Shown piece after piece: positions 1 through 11,539 of a stretch of DNA of 64,000 nt. Under the pieces are notes generated by a model that saw nothing but the letters and a program-made list of their open reading frames with translations, ran no database searches and had not been told where the DNA came from. Made by a program: the position numbers and the translations under genes. Source of the DNA: Nectonema munidae. Lineage: Eukaryota > Nematomorpha > Nectonematoida > Nectonematidae. The stretch spans positions 745,001-809,000 of the forward strand of contig JAUIRK010000007.1 of the NCBI GenBank assembly GCA_030549495.1. Direction: 5' to 3'. Each line of letters starts with the position of its first letter. The first letter of the stretch is position 1.

Positions 1-394
1 GCATTTTCTATGCCTTAAAATCCTCCCGAAACCTTTTTAAGGTTGAAAAAGGGGAGGCAAAAATTCTTAAATGCAAAAACACACAAACAATAAATGTGTA
101 AATTGGCTAAGTTCATATAGAATTCATTAGTAAAAGTGTGATAGTTGTTAAAATTAGCAAATTTGTTGATGAACCGTTGTAATTGACTTAAAGGTATTTA
201 TATAAATTACCCCAAATGATACTAGCATATAATAGAGTAGGCTAGACACCAGGAAAACAGCCTTTCTAAAGAAGAAAAATCAACACAATTTTTATAAAAA
301 ATACCATAAAAAATGTATACACGTAAAGGGGTGAAAGAATTAAACAAAAAAAGTTGAGTTTCAAAGAAATTATTTTTAAGTTACACGAATTTTC
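1..394. other. Gene-free AT-rich stretch
   Basis: I see no coding exon, RNA gene or recognisable element here. The composition is AT-rich and typical of the rest of the window. Confidence 0.6.
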
Positions 395-450
395 GACTCT
401 ACGAGTCTTTATCAATTTAAAATTTTAACTTGATAAAGATTCGTTGAGTC
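395..450. repeat. Inverted repeat (hairpin)
   Basis: Arms of 21 nt at 395-415 and 430-450 are reverse complements at about 19 of 21 positions, with a 14-nt AT-rich loop. The arms read GACTCTACGAGTCTTTATCA and its near-complement. It could be a small hairpin of a MITE or foldback element. No target duplication was recognised. Confidence 0.75.
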
Positions 451-454
451 CAAA

Positions 455-645
455 TTTCCTCGGCCGGATATTTTAAAGAAAGATATTTGGCCGATAGCCA
501 TTTAGCCATTCGGTAAAAATTTTTATACGTCAAATGTCTCTTTCGTAAAAGTCTTGTTCCACCAAATGTCCTTTCGGCTGAATGTGTTTTCCGCCAAATG
601 TCTCTCAGCTAAATGTCCTTTCAATCAAATGCCTTTTGGAATTTT
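455..645. repeat. Degenerate short tandem repeat, CCAAATGTCC type
   Basis: The phrase (G)CCAAATGTC(T/C)CTTTCGG recurs with drift at roughly 17-20 bp spacing, for example near 530, 560, 594 and 611. This resembles the low-complexity CATTTGGCCGAAAGGA-type repeats found in many invertebrate genomes. No coding capacity is seen. Confidence 0.6.
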
Positions 646-1329
646 GAGCATGAAAGAATGTAAATTTATAAATGACCTTTATTCTTTATAAAATTAATAA
701 TGTTTATATTTTTGGTTAACTTCTTTGTTTTCTAGCTTGGCACTTATCGCTGCTATGTTGTGAGAATCGATTACAAGTAAAAATTTGTCTATTGTAGGGG
801 TATGGAAGGGATACTGATGGATTACGTGGATAGATGGGATCGATTTTTTGGCATCAACATCCTTGGTCCTATTTCGCGATTGCTGGTTCTTTTACTCTCT
901 TCACTTGCTTTCACCGCTCTCTGCATTTTTAATTATTGTGACGTTGGTCTGCGCAAAGCCATATCCATGTTCTGGCACATATGATGAGCGAAGTGACAAA
1001 GGATGATGCACAACCTCCTCAATTTTACTTTTTTGTATTGTAGCACTAAGTAGTGCACAATAGTTCTTTTGTTGAGCGATTCTGTTGCATGCCATCTTCT
1101 ATTTACTTTGTGTCTTCTCGCTCACAATGGTAAAGCAATAAATGTTATCTTGCTTAGCAGGACTTTAAAATATTTCAATTTTATTTTTAGGTATGAAGAT
1201 TTTGAATTCAAATTTTTAGTTTCAGTCGCACTTTCCCTCCTTTTATTCTGATAGTCTAGAAAGCTGTGTCTGACAAACTTTTCAAGCAACTCTCAGAATT
1301 AATTGCGAACTCTAGTATATCTTCCATTT
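646..1329. other. Gene-free stretch with one small unassigned ORF
   Basis: A 60-codon open frame at 802-984 on the + strand contains one hydrophobic segment, but it has no recognisable family and no convincing exon context. I see no gene I can support. Confidence 0.5.
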
Positions 1330-1924
1330 CAGGGTTTCCCAACCTGTGTCCACATGGCCAAAATACGCCACAAAAATTTTAAGTGGGTTATATAATTATA
1401 TGGGCATGAGAATAAATAATTATATCCAATTTATTATTCATAGAAATAATTTATATTTCATTCTAAATTTCAAAAGTCATGATAAAAAAAACACTGATAC
1501 GCTAAGTTTTTAACTTCTGCGTAGACAAAAAATTGTATTAAAAATTTGGAATTAAATATAACTAAACAAAACTGATTTCTGAGTATTTACCTTTCAACCC
1601 TATTTGTTAATTAGTTTAAAGGCTAATTGGCTGAATTATATCTCTTCAAATTTCGTAATTTTTCCTAAAATGGCTAGCCGCATCTTTTGATACTTACTCA
1701 CTTGAAAATTTATAAGTATATACAGTTTTGTTAATCCTTTTGTCAAATCAATAACCTGATGAAATGCAGAATAGTGGATAGGAGATTCCCCAAGCACACA
1801 CAGCAAATCGAGATATGCAGGCACTCCAGAAAACAATCACCAGAATGCCAGTATCTCTAGAACTAAGGAGTCGTGCAATAAGCCTTTGGTTTATTAATAT
1901 ATAAAATCTGTAATGTATAAATTG
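1330..1924. repeat. hAT-like end plus dispersed repeat
   Basis: Position 1330 begins CAGGGTTTCCCAACC, the same terminal sequence type as the hAT element that starts at 1925, so it may be a second hAT end. From about 1590 to 1740 the sequence (…TTGGCTGAATTATATCTC…GGCTAGCCGCATCTTTTGA) is clearly related to segments at about 19400 and 36580. No protein is encoded that I recognise. Confidence 0.6.
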
Positions 1925-4187
1925 CAGAGTTTCCCAACCTTTTTGTTGCTGTGTACCATTTATGGACTTATGCTGTAGATACGTACCACCTAACTTTAAC
2001 GATTAGTTTTTGACCATAAAAGAACTATACTAAAATGTTAACAGGCACAATAACATAAATATAATACAAGTAAACGAATCCGCAATTAAAAAATATACAA
2101 CTTAACTTAATTTATTTGCACATGTGCATAACCATAAACAAGCAAAATATTTAACTTATCGATCAATAAGTACTCACTCGTAAGTCATACGATGGCTGGG
2201 GTTGCTTTTCTTCGACTAGTTTTGCAAACCGTGGCGATATTTTGTTCACATCGGAAATTGTGTTTGGGGATTACAAGACGATTTCTTGTCTTCGACTTGA
2301 TTGTAAGAAAGGTAGAAAACTCTTGTTCGCATTCCCATGTCCTTGGAAATATGAGAAGCTGATGAATTGCTTTTTCACTAGTGACGCATTGGAGACATTT
2401 AACCAGAAGTTGGCCAATTTATGATTTTCACCTTCGTCGCACTGCAAATCGATGAGTTCTTCTTGTTCACAATTTCCCACTGTGAGATCACCAGTGTTAA
2501 TAGTAGTGAATGGATTCCGAATGTAAGTGCATGTTTGTGCATCACAATCATTGAAAAAGTACTGCCTGATTTTATCTTTCAACAGAAGGAGATCTTTGGT
2601 GATCTCTTGACCAAATGCAATACTAGGCTCCCCAAGTGACGCCACATTCTCACACATTCCAAACGGTCTGTTCTCAATCCACAAATCGAGGTTTCGAGTA
2701 AATGCAGTCAATTTGATTGAGAAAACAATGATGTTATTCTCAGCGCCCTGAAGAGAAGAATTGAAATGATACATGACTCCAAAAATATCAGACAGGTAGG
2801 CAAGGTAAAGATTGAAGTTTCCATCTTCAAGGATTTGAACTTCGTGATCTTTTGTTTGGAAAAACGGAAGCAGCTCCTTTCTCAGCACAAAACGGAGCAT
2901 AGTGGTATTCCCTCGAGACAGCCACCTCACTTCCGTATGAAAAGCAATGATGTGTATTCTGATCCGATATCCTAACAGATGACCTTGAAGAGCCAACTAT
3001 TTAGGGCAGATGTCATAATGTAGTTTACCATCTTAACCACCAGTTTCAAGTTTGTCTTCATATCGGGAGGTAGAACTTTAGCGGAGAGAGCAAATCGGTG
3101 TATGAAACAGTGAACAGAAGTGACAGATGGAGATACTGCTTACACCCGAGCTTGGAACCTAGATTTTCTCCCAAGCATAACAGGAGCTCCGTCAGTTGTG
3201 CAACCAACTAGCTTAGTCCATTGGAGACCATTTTCTTTAAAAAGTTATCATAAGCTCAAACATGTCCTCTCCTTTTGTTGTAGTTGTCATTTCATTGGTC
3301 AAGAGTAATTCACTTCGAATTGCATCCTCAGTAGCATAACGCACATATACCAGAAGCTGTGCGCAGTTTGACACGTCCGTTGATTCGTCCAGTTGTTTTG
3401 CAAATCCATATTTTGAGCCCTGTACTTCCGTAATGACTGGTTCATTAATAACAGTAGACATTTTTGTAATGCACCTCTGTATCGTTTTATTTGACACTGC
3501 TTCATCAACGATGCCATGCTTCACCATTTGTTGTGGAAGGTTTTTATTTCTTCGCCAAAAAAGTGCAATTTCACCGGAGGATGTCACAATGCCAACCGAC
3601 TGCTCATATTACTTCCCCCTTTTGTCTACTCGTTTTTCTCATGTCGCTTGGTCTTTCAAGTTTGGAAATGGCGTTGTAAAAGGCTTCATTGATGCATTTG
3701 ATAATGTCTTCATACACACCACACACCGTGGCACAGATTCTTCCAAATTCTTTAATTCATAAAACAAAAATTAATATATTGATCGTTATACTATCGTATG
3801 GGCATCTTGATTTGACGCTATAATAATCTGAAATAAAACGAAAAGTTGCTTTTTAATATATTGAATATATATAATAATTTACATAATAATCGATAAAAAT
3901 AAACAATCACGAAGATGGTAAGTTAATTAATCACAGCACTAACTACTAAGTCAACAGAATGTGTGTGCATGCTACATTATACCCATATTCACATATTTAC
4001 ATGTATTACAGTTGAGGAACTAAAAAAAATGAACTTTAGCCAAATTCACATGACACTACATTTCTCTGTGTGGGAATTTCTGTGAAAACAAGTACTTTTT
4101 TTGAATTTTTGGAGAACATCTCGTGTACTACTTGGAAGGCTTTCACGTACCACCAGGGGTACGCGTATCACAGGTTGGGAACCGCTG
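1925..4187 (-). mobile_element. hAT element with ZBED5-like transposase, decayed
   Basis: The terminal inverted repeats are CAGAGTTTCCCAACC at the left and the reverse complement of CAGCGGTTCCCAACC at the right. The transposase lies on the minus strand. No 8-bp target duplication is visible at the present boundaries (ATAAATTG against CCTTAGAG), so the site has decayed or one end is misplaced. A second copy of the right third lies at 49598-50268 in the same orientation and is very similar, which makes this a recently active family in this genome. Confidence 0.85.
2271..3765 (-). pseudogene. hAT (ZBED5/SCAND3-like) transposase remnant
   Basis: Read on the minus strand, a BED-finger-like start (PRCVVCMKTLSNASMKP, near 3720) is followed by QLDESTDVSNCAQLLVYVRY (near 3390), then CTTDGAPVMLGRKS (near 3200) and FHTEVRWLSRGNTTMLRF (near 2940). 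These are the expected order and motifs of ZBED5-type hAT transposases, including the first acidic residue in DEST and the second in TTDGAP. Frame changes near 3240 and 3000 and in-frame stops break it into pieces (3237-3587 and 2271-2996 are the long open parts), so no transposase can be made. The C-terminal dimerisation region is not obvious. The family call is strong; the exact clade is inference. Confidence 0.85.
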
Positions 4188-4189
4188 CC

Positions 4190-5345
4190 TTAGAGGATAC
4201 TGGAAACATCACAATTGCAAATCTTTGACTTTCAAGAATGACTGTGGCAGCAATTGTTGCTAAGTTCTACGCCACTGGCCAGGAGGAACCAGCCAAAAAA
4301 GCGGAAACCATGGAGGCAAACTGACAGTCTAGCAAAAAATGACATACGCAGATGGGTGGATGAAAATTGTCTATTAACCTTCAAAGCCCTGGTAAAGCTG
4401 GTGTATGAAGCATTCGGAATGACAGTTTCAAATTCGTGCATCGACAGATGTCTGCGCAGCTTTCATTATACGGTAAAAGTGTTCTGGATGTCCCTGTTAT
4501 GCGCAACACTCCTAGTTGTTGTTGTTGTCGTCCCCCAGACTCTTTCATTCAAGGAAGCCTGCACGACGCAAGAAATGCACCACATTAACTGGGTCCAGCC
4601 TAGCGTGGCGCTATTACAGTCGCGGTTCCATGAAAAGGCACTTAAAGAGACGCGATATAGCTCTTCCATAGTCTTTCGAGTAGGGTTGAAATTGAGGATG
4701 TTTGGATCTAGTAGTCACTTTGTTTGTCTTCTCCAGATGTTGGTCCACCACGAAGAGGCATCCACATCGGACCATCATGTGTTTTTTATACTTCTTGTAC
4801 AGTTGAAAAACGCTTCAAATATGCACGAGAGTTTGTTATGTAGTAATGTACACCTCTTGAATCCATTCTGTTTTTAGATGAGGTTGGTTTCAAGGTCTGC
4901 ACAAGACTGAAAAATGGGAGATCACGGACAGGAACACATGCAGCCACCTCGGTTTCATTATCAGATAAGCAGAAACATTTCTCTGATTGCTGCAATGAAC
5001 AGAAATTGCTTGTTGTATCATAAGATACACGATCGTGCCATTGACACTAACAATTTAAGGTTTGTTTTAACGATCTTAAATTGAAATGCCGTGAGCTGCA
5101 TGTTGACACTCCTGTGTTAAAAATGGACAATTCATCGATGTCGAAAATTGTCTCTTGATAGATTTAATGTGTTGTACCTACTACCCCCGTATTGCCCATT
5201 TCTCAATCCAATTGAGAACTGCTTTAGCAAATGGGAGAATTTGGTCACCAGGCAAGTGTGCATCAATGAAAGTCAGCTCAAGAAGCGCATCAGCAGTTCT
5301 TTCTTGTAAATTACCAGTGCTCTGATTGCAATGGCTACTACCGCA
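4190..5345 (+). pseudogene. IS630/Tc1-mariner-like transposase remnant
   Basis: In order along the + strand, with frame changes, I see a helix-turn-helix section (LVYEAFGMTVSNSCIDRCLR, near 4400-4450), the first catalytic block DEVGFKVCTRLKNGRS (near 4880), RNISLIAAMNRNCLLYHKIH (near 4970), a KMDNS block (near 5123) and LPPYCPFLNPIENCFSKWEN (near 5185-5240). The last contains the NPIEN signature of IS630-type DDE enzymes. At least three frame changes and several stops show it is dead. It starts three bases after the neighbouring hAT element. The order and spacing fit a single IS630-like transposase of about 330-350 residues. Closest relatives known to me are in arthropods and microsporidia; which source applies cannot be settled here. 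Confidence 0.8.
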
Positions 5346-5454
5346 ATATGCTTTTCTACCTGAAGAAGTTAGGAAATCATGAGCATATTGATTGCTAATA
5401 AATTCATTTTTGTTTTATTTATTTTTTTAACCTGGCGTAATTGATTACAACAAT

Positions 5455-5985
5455 GACGTAATATAGATCATACGGGTTTCATTTCTGGACTTAGCTTTTG
5501 CATTTAGGATATGAAAATACCTATAAGTTTTAATCAAATTTGTTGTTTACTTCTAAAATTGGTCTCCAAGATCATTCATTTAAATTTTACCTGAAATATA
5601 TGTTTTAATACCAAATCAACCATGCTGGTTTTATTTCTGGACTCAGATTTTGGATTCAAGGTTTGAAAATATCTGACAGTAAAATTGTGGTTTACGTCTG
5701 AAACTATCTCTATAAATATTCTTTCTAATTTTACATGAAATTATATGTTTTTATACCAAATCAACCATTCTAGTTTCATTTCTGGACTCAGAGTTCACTT
5801 TGCAAATTTCTACAAGTGTCAATCAAATATACAGTTCACTTCTGAAAACTTTCTTCAAAAATATTATCTCAAATTTTATATGAAATATATGTTTTATACC
5901 AAATCAACCATGCTAGTTTCAATAATGGATTTAGTTTTTGTATTTAGGATTCGAAAATACCTATAGGTCTTAACCCTATTTGTGA
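5455..5985 (+). repeat. Satellite array, about 145-bp monomers (forward)
   Basis: The phrase ACCAAATCAACCATGCT…TTTCTGGACTCAG recurs at about 5610, 5757 and 5900, giving a period near 145 bp. Each unit continues with AAAATAYCTRWMAGT…GGTTTAC…TAAATATTYTTTC. The same monomer occurs at 19670-20480 and 36880-38260 in this orientation and at 7565-10165 in reverse. Confidence 0.85.
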
Positions 5986-6300
5986 TGGGCTATTTTCATT
6001 TCCTCAGTGACGGGAGGGGGGTTATTTTAGCCCCTTCTTTTTTCTTAAACTATTGAATATTTTTACAAAATCTTGCGTGAACCCACTAAATAATTGATTG
6101 TGAAACTAATGGTGTCATTTATTTTTCAGGAAAATCAATCAAACCTGTCAATCAATGCCAAATATATAAACTATTATAAATTCCACATTATTTGTGTTAA
6201 CATTGTCTTAATTTATTTAATAAACCAACTTTTGATGATTAATTCACCCAAAATATTTTACCTGTCAGTAAATTAGCTTTCGCAGGTGGCATAATGGCAA
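5970..6300 (+). mobile_element. piggyBac-like terminus inserted in satellite
   Basis: TTAACCCTATTTGTGATGGG begins at 5970, exactly where a satellite monomer would read TTAATCAAATTTG. This is what an insertion at a TTAA target would leave. A GTGACGGGAGGGGGG stretch follows. Related TTAACCCT heads lie at about 36510 and 19364. The opposite end was not found and no transposase is visible. Confidence 0.5.
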
Positions 6301-7564
6301 CACTTTTTCTCATTATTTTAAAATAAACTTATCCATACACAGCAAATCGAACATGCTCAATTTGATTCTGAAATACTTTTGTCACTCTACCTTTAATTTT
6401 CCGTTACTGTTTGGTTAATTTATGGTCAAATATTTTTTCATAATTTTAGGATCATTTTCGTCCCATTTAGCAAATCGACCTTTGTCTATTTCATCATGGC
6501 ATCATTTTTGCCAAAATATACACATGTAATGAGTACTACATTTCAATGTGGTTCAAATGGTTATATATTTACTTAGTTCAACACTACATTGACTTATATA
6601 TTTATACTTTTCTTTCTTGATATAATAATGATTTTATCCATCTCATAAATAGGAATGGGACCAAATTTCTAATCAAAGCGACCTGAGATCATATTAGATA
6701 AAAGCCCATAAAATTAAAATTTTTAATTTTTTATAATAAGCCTATAGATGGGTTATTTATTTATATTATAATATATTTAATGATAAATAAATTCATCAAT
6801 AAAATTTTTATAAAAAATATTGTAAAATTACATGGTTAAAAATATTACAGGCTGCTAATCTAACTAAACCGAGCACTTTTGGCCGTCCTTGGTTTGATTT
6901 TGTTCTCCATTTTATCCTTCTCTTAGTTTATTTATTGAGGGAGCTTTTTCATAACTTTTCTATTGAAAAGAATCTCTTTTTTATCAACATAATGTGTTAT
7001 ATTATAAAAAAATTTGAGAATATCTTCGATATTTTAATCACCTATTGGTGTCGGTCATATTTATGGTAACTCTAACTGTTTGATTTAGATCAATTTTTAT
7101 TCAATTAATGTTTGAAATATTGCTAAAAAGATAAAGGTTTAGATTTTTGATTCACAATGTAGGAGCTTCTTCTTCATCACGGTCGAGATGTTTTTTGAAA
7201 ATCTCAATACTAGATTTTTACACCAACTCCTATTTCATTGGAAAACTTTGATTTGATTTTCTTTTGAAAATCTTTCGTGTAGAGAAGTTGCATACTTGTT
7301 TCTTAAAACTATATAGCTCCTCAAATTACTATATCGACGATATTAAAGCACTCTATTAAACATGTTACTATTTCATTTTTCTTATGATCACGCTTTTCAT
7401 TTCAATGTGTCTTCAGTTTCCTTACTTCTCTCATACTCTAATATTTGTACTATAATTAATTACGATTGTAAGAAAAAACTTGACAAATGATTTTTTAGAA
7501 AAAGACTAGAAATGAAAACATGAATAATATTGTATCAAACAATTTTTTAATTTGAGCATCCTTG
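6300..7564. other. Gene-free AT-rich stretch
   Basis: Very AT-rich sequence with many stops in all frames. No exon, RNA gene or recognised mobile element was found. Confidence 0.6.
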
Positions 7565-8303
7565 TACCCCAATTGGGACAACTAAGTTCTGAAATGAAGT
7601 TAGGATCGTAATAAATAATATACTTTATTTAAAATATGGAAGTATGTTTATGAGATCATTTTCAGGCGTACATCACACTAATTCTATTTTTACTTTGACA
7701 CATTTTTTCACAGTGATGGTGAAAACCTAGCCAAAAAATAGGTAAATTTAGTTTAAAAATATTAAATGTTTTTGACAGGCGAAAATAAAAAATTTGATTG
7801 ACATTTTCACATCCTAATTACGAAAACGGAGTCCAAAAATGAAATCAGCATGGAGATCCAGTATAAAAATAAATTTTAATGAGAATATAAATAATGTTTT
7901 AGTTAGTAAATAATTTTTGCCGTCAACTCAAATATTATTGCCATTTCGAGAAATAAAATCTGCTTGTTCTACTTATTTTAAAAAAATGTATTTTTTTTTA
8001 AATGTGGGTAAATGTCTTTGGAGACACTTTTACAGACGTTAACTGCAAATACTTTTAGACATTCCAAATCATAGTTGCTAAAACTGAGTAGAGAAATGAA
8101 ATCAGCATGGTCAATTTGTTATAAAAAATATACTTGGTTTAAAATTTAATTAATATTCTTGGAAATTTGAATAATATTCATACATATAATTTTCAGGCGT
8201 GAACGACAAATTTTATTGACACTTTCAGAATTTTTCACACCCTCATTACGAAAATTGAGTACGGAAATGAAGTCAGCGTTGTTGATTTAGTATAAAATAA
8301 ATA

Positions 8304-10011
8304 TACCGTAAAGTTCGGCGTATAAGACCCCCCTAAATTACACAAAGTAAAAAACTGAATTATACTTATTTTCGTCGTATAAGACCCTGTAACAAAAATT
8401 AAAAAAAATATATCTACTAATATCTTTTTAATTTACAAAAAATTGCGTATATTTAAAAAAAAATATTGAAAAAATTAACTCGCAACAAAACATTTTAAAA
8501 ACAATATTTATTAATTTAAAAAACACCACTCAGCAAAGACTATCTTCTGAATCTGTTTTGTTTAATTGATGAATCAATTCTTCATCAATTTCAGGTAAGA
8601 AATCGTCATATGGATCTTCATCATCAGACGCTCTTATCTCAGTTTCGCGGTCTTTAGTGCCATCCATTGCATTAGAAATACAACATTTTTTAAAAGAATA
8701 TTCAACAATTGAAGGCTTTAAGTCATTCCATGCTTTGCCAACAAATTCACAAAGAGTATAGAGTGAAGGAGGACGCATATTTCTATTTTGTGGGAAGGAT
8801 TTTTCAGAACTAGTAAGCCAATCATTCCACTGTTTTCGAATATTATCTTTAAAAGGTTTATTTAGAGATACGTCTAAAGGTTGCAAAAGAGAAGTCAAAC
8901 CGGCAGGAATAACTGCTAAGTCAGTGTTGTTTGTCAGCAGTTTTTTTTAACTTCGGCACACAAATGAGGTTTAAACATATCCCATACTAATAAACTACGA
9001 GAATTATTAAAAAGTTGGGTCTTTTCATCCAAAAATTTTGAATCCACAATCTGGCTCCTTCTTCATCCATCCATCCTTTAGCATTTACATGAACAAAAAC
9101 ACCTTTGGGAAACATAATTTTTGGCATCAATTTTCGCTTAAAAATAACCATGGGTTTTAGCTTAGTTCCATCTGCTAAACAAGCTAAAACCGCAGTAAAA
9201 CATGTTTTTTTTGTGACCTGTCGTTTTTAAAAGAATAGTTTTTTCCTTTTTAAAGAAACAGTTCGATTTCCAACCATATCAAAATAGATCGGTCTTTCGT
9301 CCATATTTCCAATATTTGAAAGTGGATAGTTATATTCTTTGCGTTTGTTTATTATAAATTTTTGAAAGTTTAAAACTTTATTTTCCAGTTCTTGGGGTAG
9401 TTTTTGTGAAATTTTATTTAACGTCTAATTACAAAGTCATTTCTCTTCATAATACTATAGCACCATGATATGGTAGCTTTAAATTTTTTTGCTATGTCTT
9501 GAGGCTTCTCTTTAATCATATTCGAAACATTTTCTTCCAAGATGGGCCAATGCGCTTTTCCACTTCTCATTGCGCATTTTCTACGAGGTAAGTTCTTTAA
9601 AATATTTTCTTTACTTTTCCAATCTCTTACCATTTTAGTGGTAATATTGAATTTTCTTGCCCTAGCATAAATGGAGTTTTCCATAGAAAATTCAATCACT
9701 TTAAGTTTATAACCTGTTTCATAAGATCTTTTTTGAGAGAAAACCATTTTAATAAAATATTCCTTAAGCTTGAGTAAAAAAACTAGGATAAAAAAATCAT
9801 GTAAAATATTTTATATACAAAAAATAGTTTTCTAAAAAAAATTTTATTAATAATAAATATTAAGGATAATTTCAAGCCGTACTAATTAAAAAAATTTTTT
9901 TTTTATAATTTTTTAAACTAAGATTTTTTACTTTGGCGTATAAGACCCTCTCTTAATTTTAAGACTGATATTTAGCTATGAAAGGGGTCTTATAAGCCGA
10001 ACTTTACGGTA
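8304..10011 (-). mobile_element. pogo/Tigger-superfamily DNA transposon, nearly full length
   Basis: The inverted termini TACCGTAAAGTTCGGC (8304) and GCCGAACTTTACGGTA (ending 10011) match perfectly over 16 nt and continue as GTATAAGACC/GGTCTTATA with one difference. A TA is present at both outer edges, as expected for this superfamily. At 1708 bp it is the right size for one transposase gene plus ends. Well-conserved ends and the split satellite monomer suggest a fairly recent insertion. Confidence 0.93.
8530..9747 (-). pseudogene. pogo-like transposase, frame-broken
   Basis: The start (9747 downward, MVFSQKRSYETGYKLKVIEF) carries a helix-turn-helix region of CENP-B/pogo type. The three catalytic acids are all visible on the minus strand: GNMDERPIYFDMVGNRT near 9300, LLVWDMFKPHLCAEVK near 8990 and SLLQPLDVSLNKPFKDNIRK near 8890. 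An acidic tail follows (SDDEDPYDDFLPEIDEELI, near 8600). The N-terminal 109 codons and C-terminal 122 codons are open; the middle changes frame more than once, for example around the T-run near 8941, so it is not functional as it stands. Some changes could be homopolymer sequencing errors. Confidence 0.88.
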
Positions 10012-10269
10012 TTTTATTTAAAATGTGAATAATATTCTTCGACACAATTTTTAGGTGAAACAGCAACTTTGATTGACACTTTCATAAATTTTCACGCCCT
10101 AATAGCGAAAACTAAGTTGAGAAATGAAATCGGCATGGTCGATTTGGCACAAATTGAAGCCAAGAAGAATAAGTACTTTTACAATTCTTTACAAAATTTA
10201 CAGGGCTTTGAATATTGGTTATTTTCCTTTTGCCATTAGCAACAATATTCTAAAACCAACGTTTATCCT

Positions 10270-11264
10270 CTTTTATTAATATTGAAAGAGCATGATTACT
10301 TCTTCTTTTGAAGACAAACGGAAAGCTAGTTTGAATGCTAGATTTTTCATAAATTCTTTTCGAGTTTTATTGTAACCTGTCTTTTCAGCAAAATCAAAGA
10401 ATTACTTCATTAAAATTATTTATTAATCATGCTATAATTTATGAGCATAAGCCATAATGGGCTTTTTTCTGGTGTTGAATTCTTCATTTTAGGAACCCAT
10501 CGGGTCAATGCCACATTAATCACTTGTTTTTTTATATCTTGTTGATATCAATTAGACAATGTGAAGACGAAGCATTAGAACATTTATATATATTCTTGTA
10601 GGAATGTATTCACACCCGAATTTTTTATATATTCAAGATCATAATAACAAAATGTTGAAAACGGATTTCTTTTGAACCGATTCCATTATTGGAGGTACTG
10701 CTTTTCTATATTTATTTACAGTTCCAATAAGTGTCAAGTTTATTTTAGAACTTCCTTCGCAAGACCGTGATATGTGAAATAACGATCACCCACAATACCT
10801 CTTCCTCTAATAGCAAAAGATTTCACAAGCTTTAAGACAATTCCTTAAGGCAGATTTTTTTCCTCGCTTGGCATCCAATTTTTACACAATAAATGCTTGG
10901 AGTGAGAGCATGTCCTGTTCATGCTTCGTAGCACCGAAAAATTTGACTACGATATTTTCTTGCCTTATTAGAAATGAAAATTCTTCCAGGTATATGTCCT
11001 CTATATCCGTAGAGTAGTTCATCTACTGTTAGGCTACTTTCAGGGACTAAGCATCGTAACACGTTTTTTGGAGCATGGACACAAACTCTCGGATTGCCTC
11101 TCGCTTGTCACTTGTCTTTCCCTCTTCTCTATTTCTAAAATTGTCAAATCGCAAACATATGGGAATAAAATTAAATCGTTGATATCCATTTGTTCCTGTA
11201 TAACACGACTACTACTAAGTATAGAATAACATGCATTTAGTTCATCAAATGTAAACGGTTTCAT
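10270..11264 (-). pseudogene. piggyBac transposase relic
   Basis: On the minus strand the order is a FTFDELNACYSILSSS block (near 11250), then SSLTVDELLYGYRGHIPGR (near 11010), NKARKYRSQIFRCYEA (near 10950), GIVLKLVKSFAIRGRGIVGD (near 10830) and RYFTYHGLAKEVLK (near 10770). These correspond to the DE-containing, SKPAKYGIK-like and DNYFTS-like blocks of piggyBac transposases. The first catalytic Asp (VDE) is kept; the second appears as GDRYFT. Stops and frame changes are numerous, and neither TTAA end was located. It differs from the other piggyBac copies in the window and looks like an older lineage. Confidence 0.75.
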
Positions 11265-11539
11265 AAACGATGGATATCTTTGTTTATGGTTTTAATGATA
11301 TTATTTTATGACGTCATTCATCTTTCTAGGCCCGTACGTAGCATTAAAAATGGGGTGGTTCTTTTTCCTGAAAAATTTAATAAAGCTGTCTGGGAGTTAT
11401 CTGAGATCACAGTTTATGTACATCTCTCACTCATATATCCTCAAGCAGGTCTTGTCATAAACTGCCATTGATAATATTGCCCATCGGTAAATTGCCATTG
11501 CTTTAACCTGAAACAAGATTTTACTTTGTTAAATTTGAA
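11265..11539. other. Short gene-free spacer
   Basis: Nothing identified between the piggyBac and LINE relics. Confidence 0.5.

Larger units (their letters stand above)
7565..10165 (-). repeat. Satellite array (reverse) split by a pogo element
   Basis: Reverse-oriented monomers carry GAAATGAAATCAGCATGG at about 7838, 8095, 8264 (variant) and 10122. If the pogo element at 8304-10011 is removed, the last two lie about 150 bp apart, matching the normal monomer length. The array therefore existed before the pogo insertion. Confidence 0.85.

Noticed and set aside
802-984. 60-codon ORF with one hydrophobic segment as a small membrane protein
   Set aside because: No family match that I know, no start context or splice signals, and similar ORFs occur by chance across the window.
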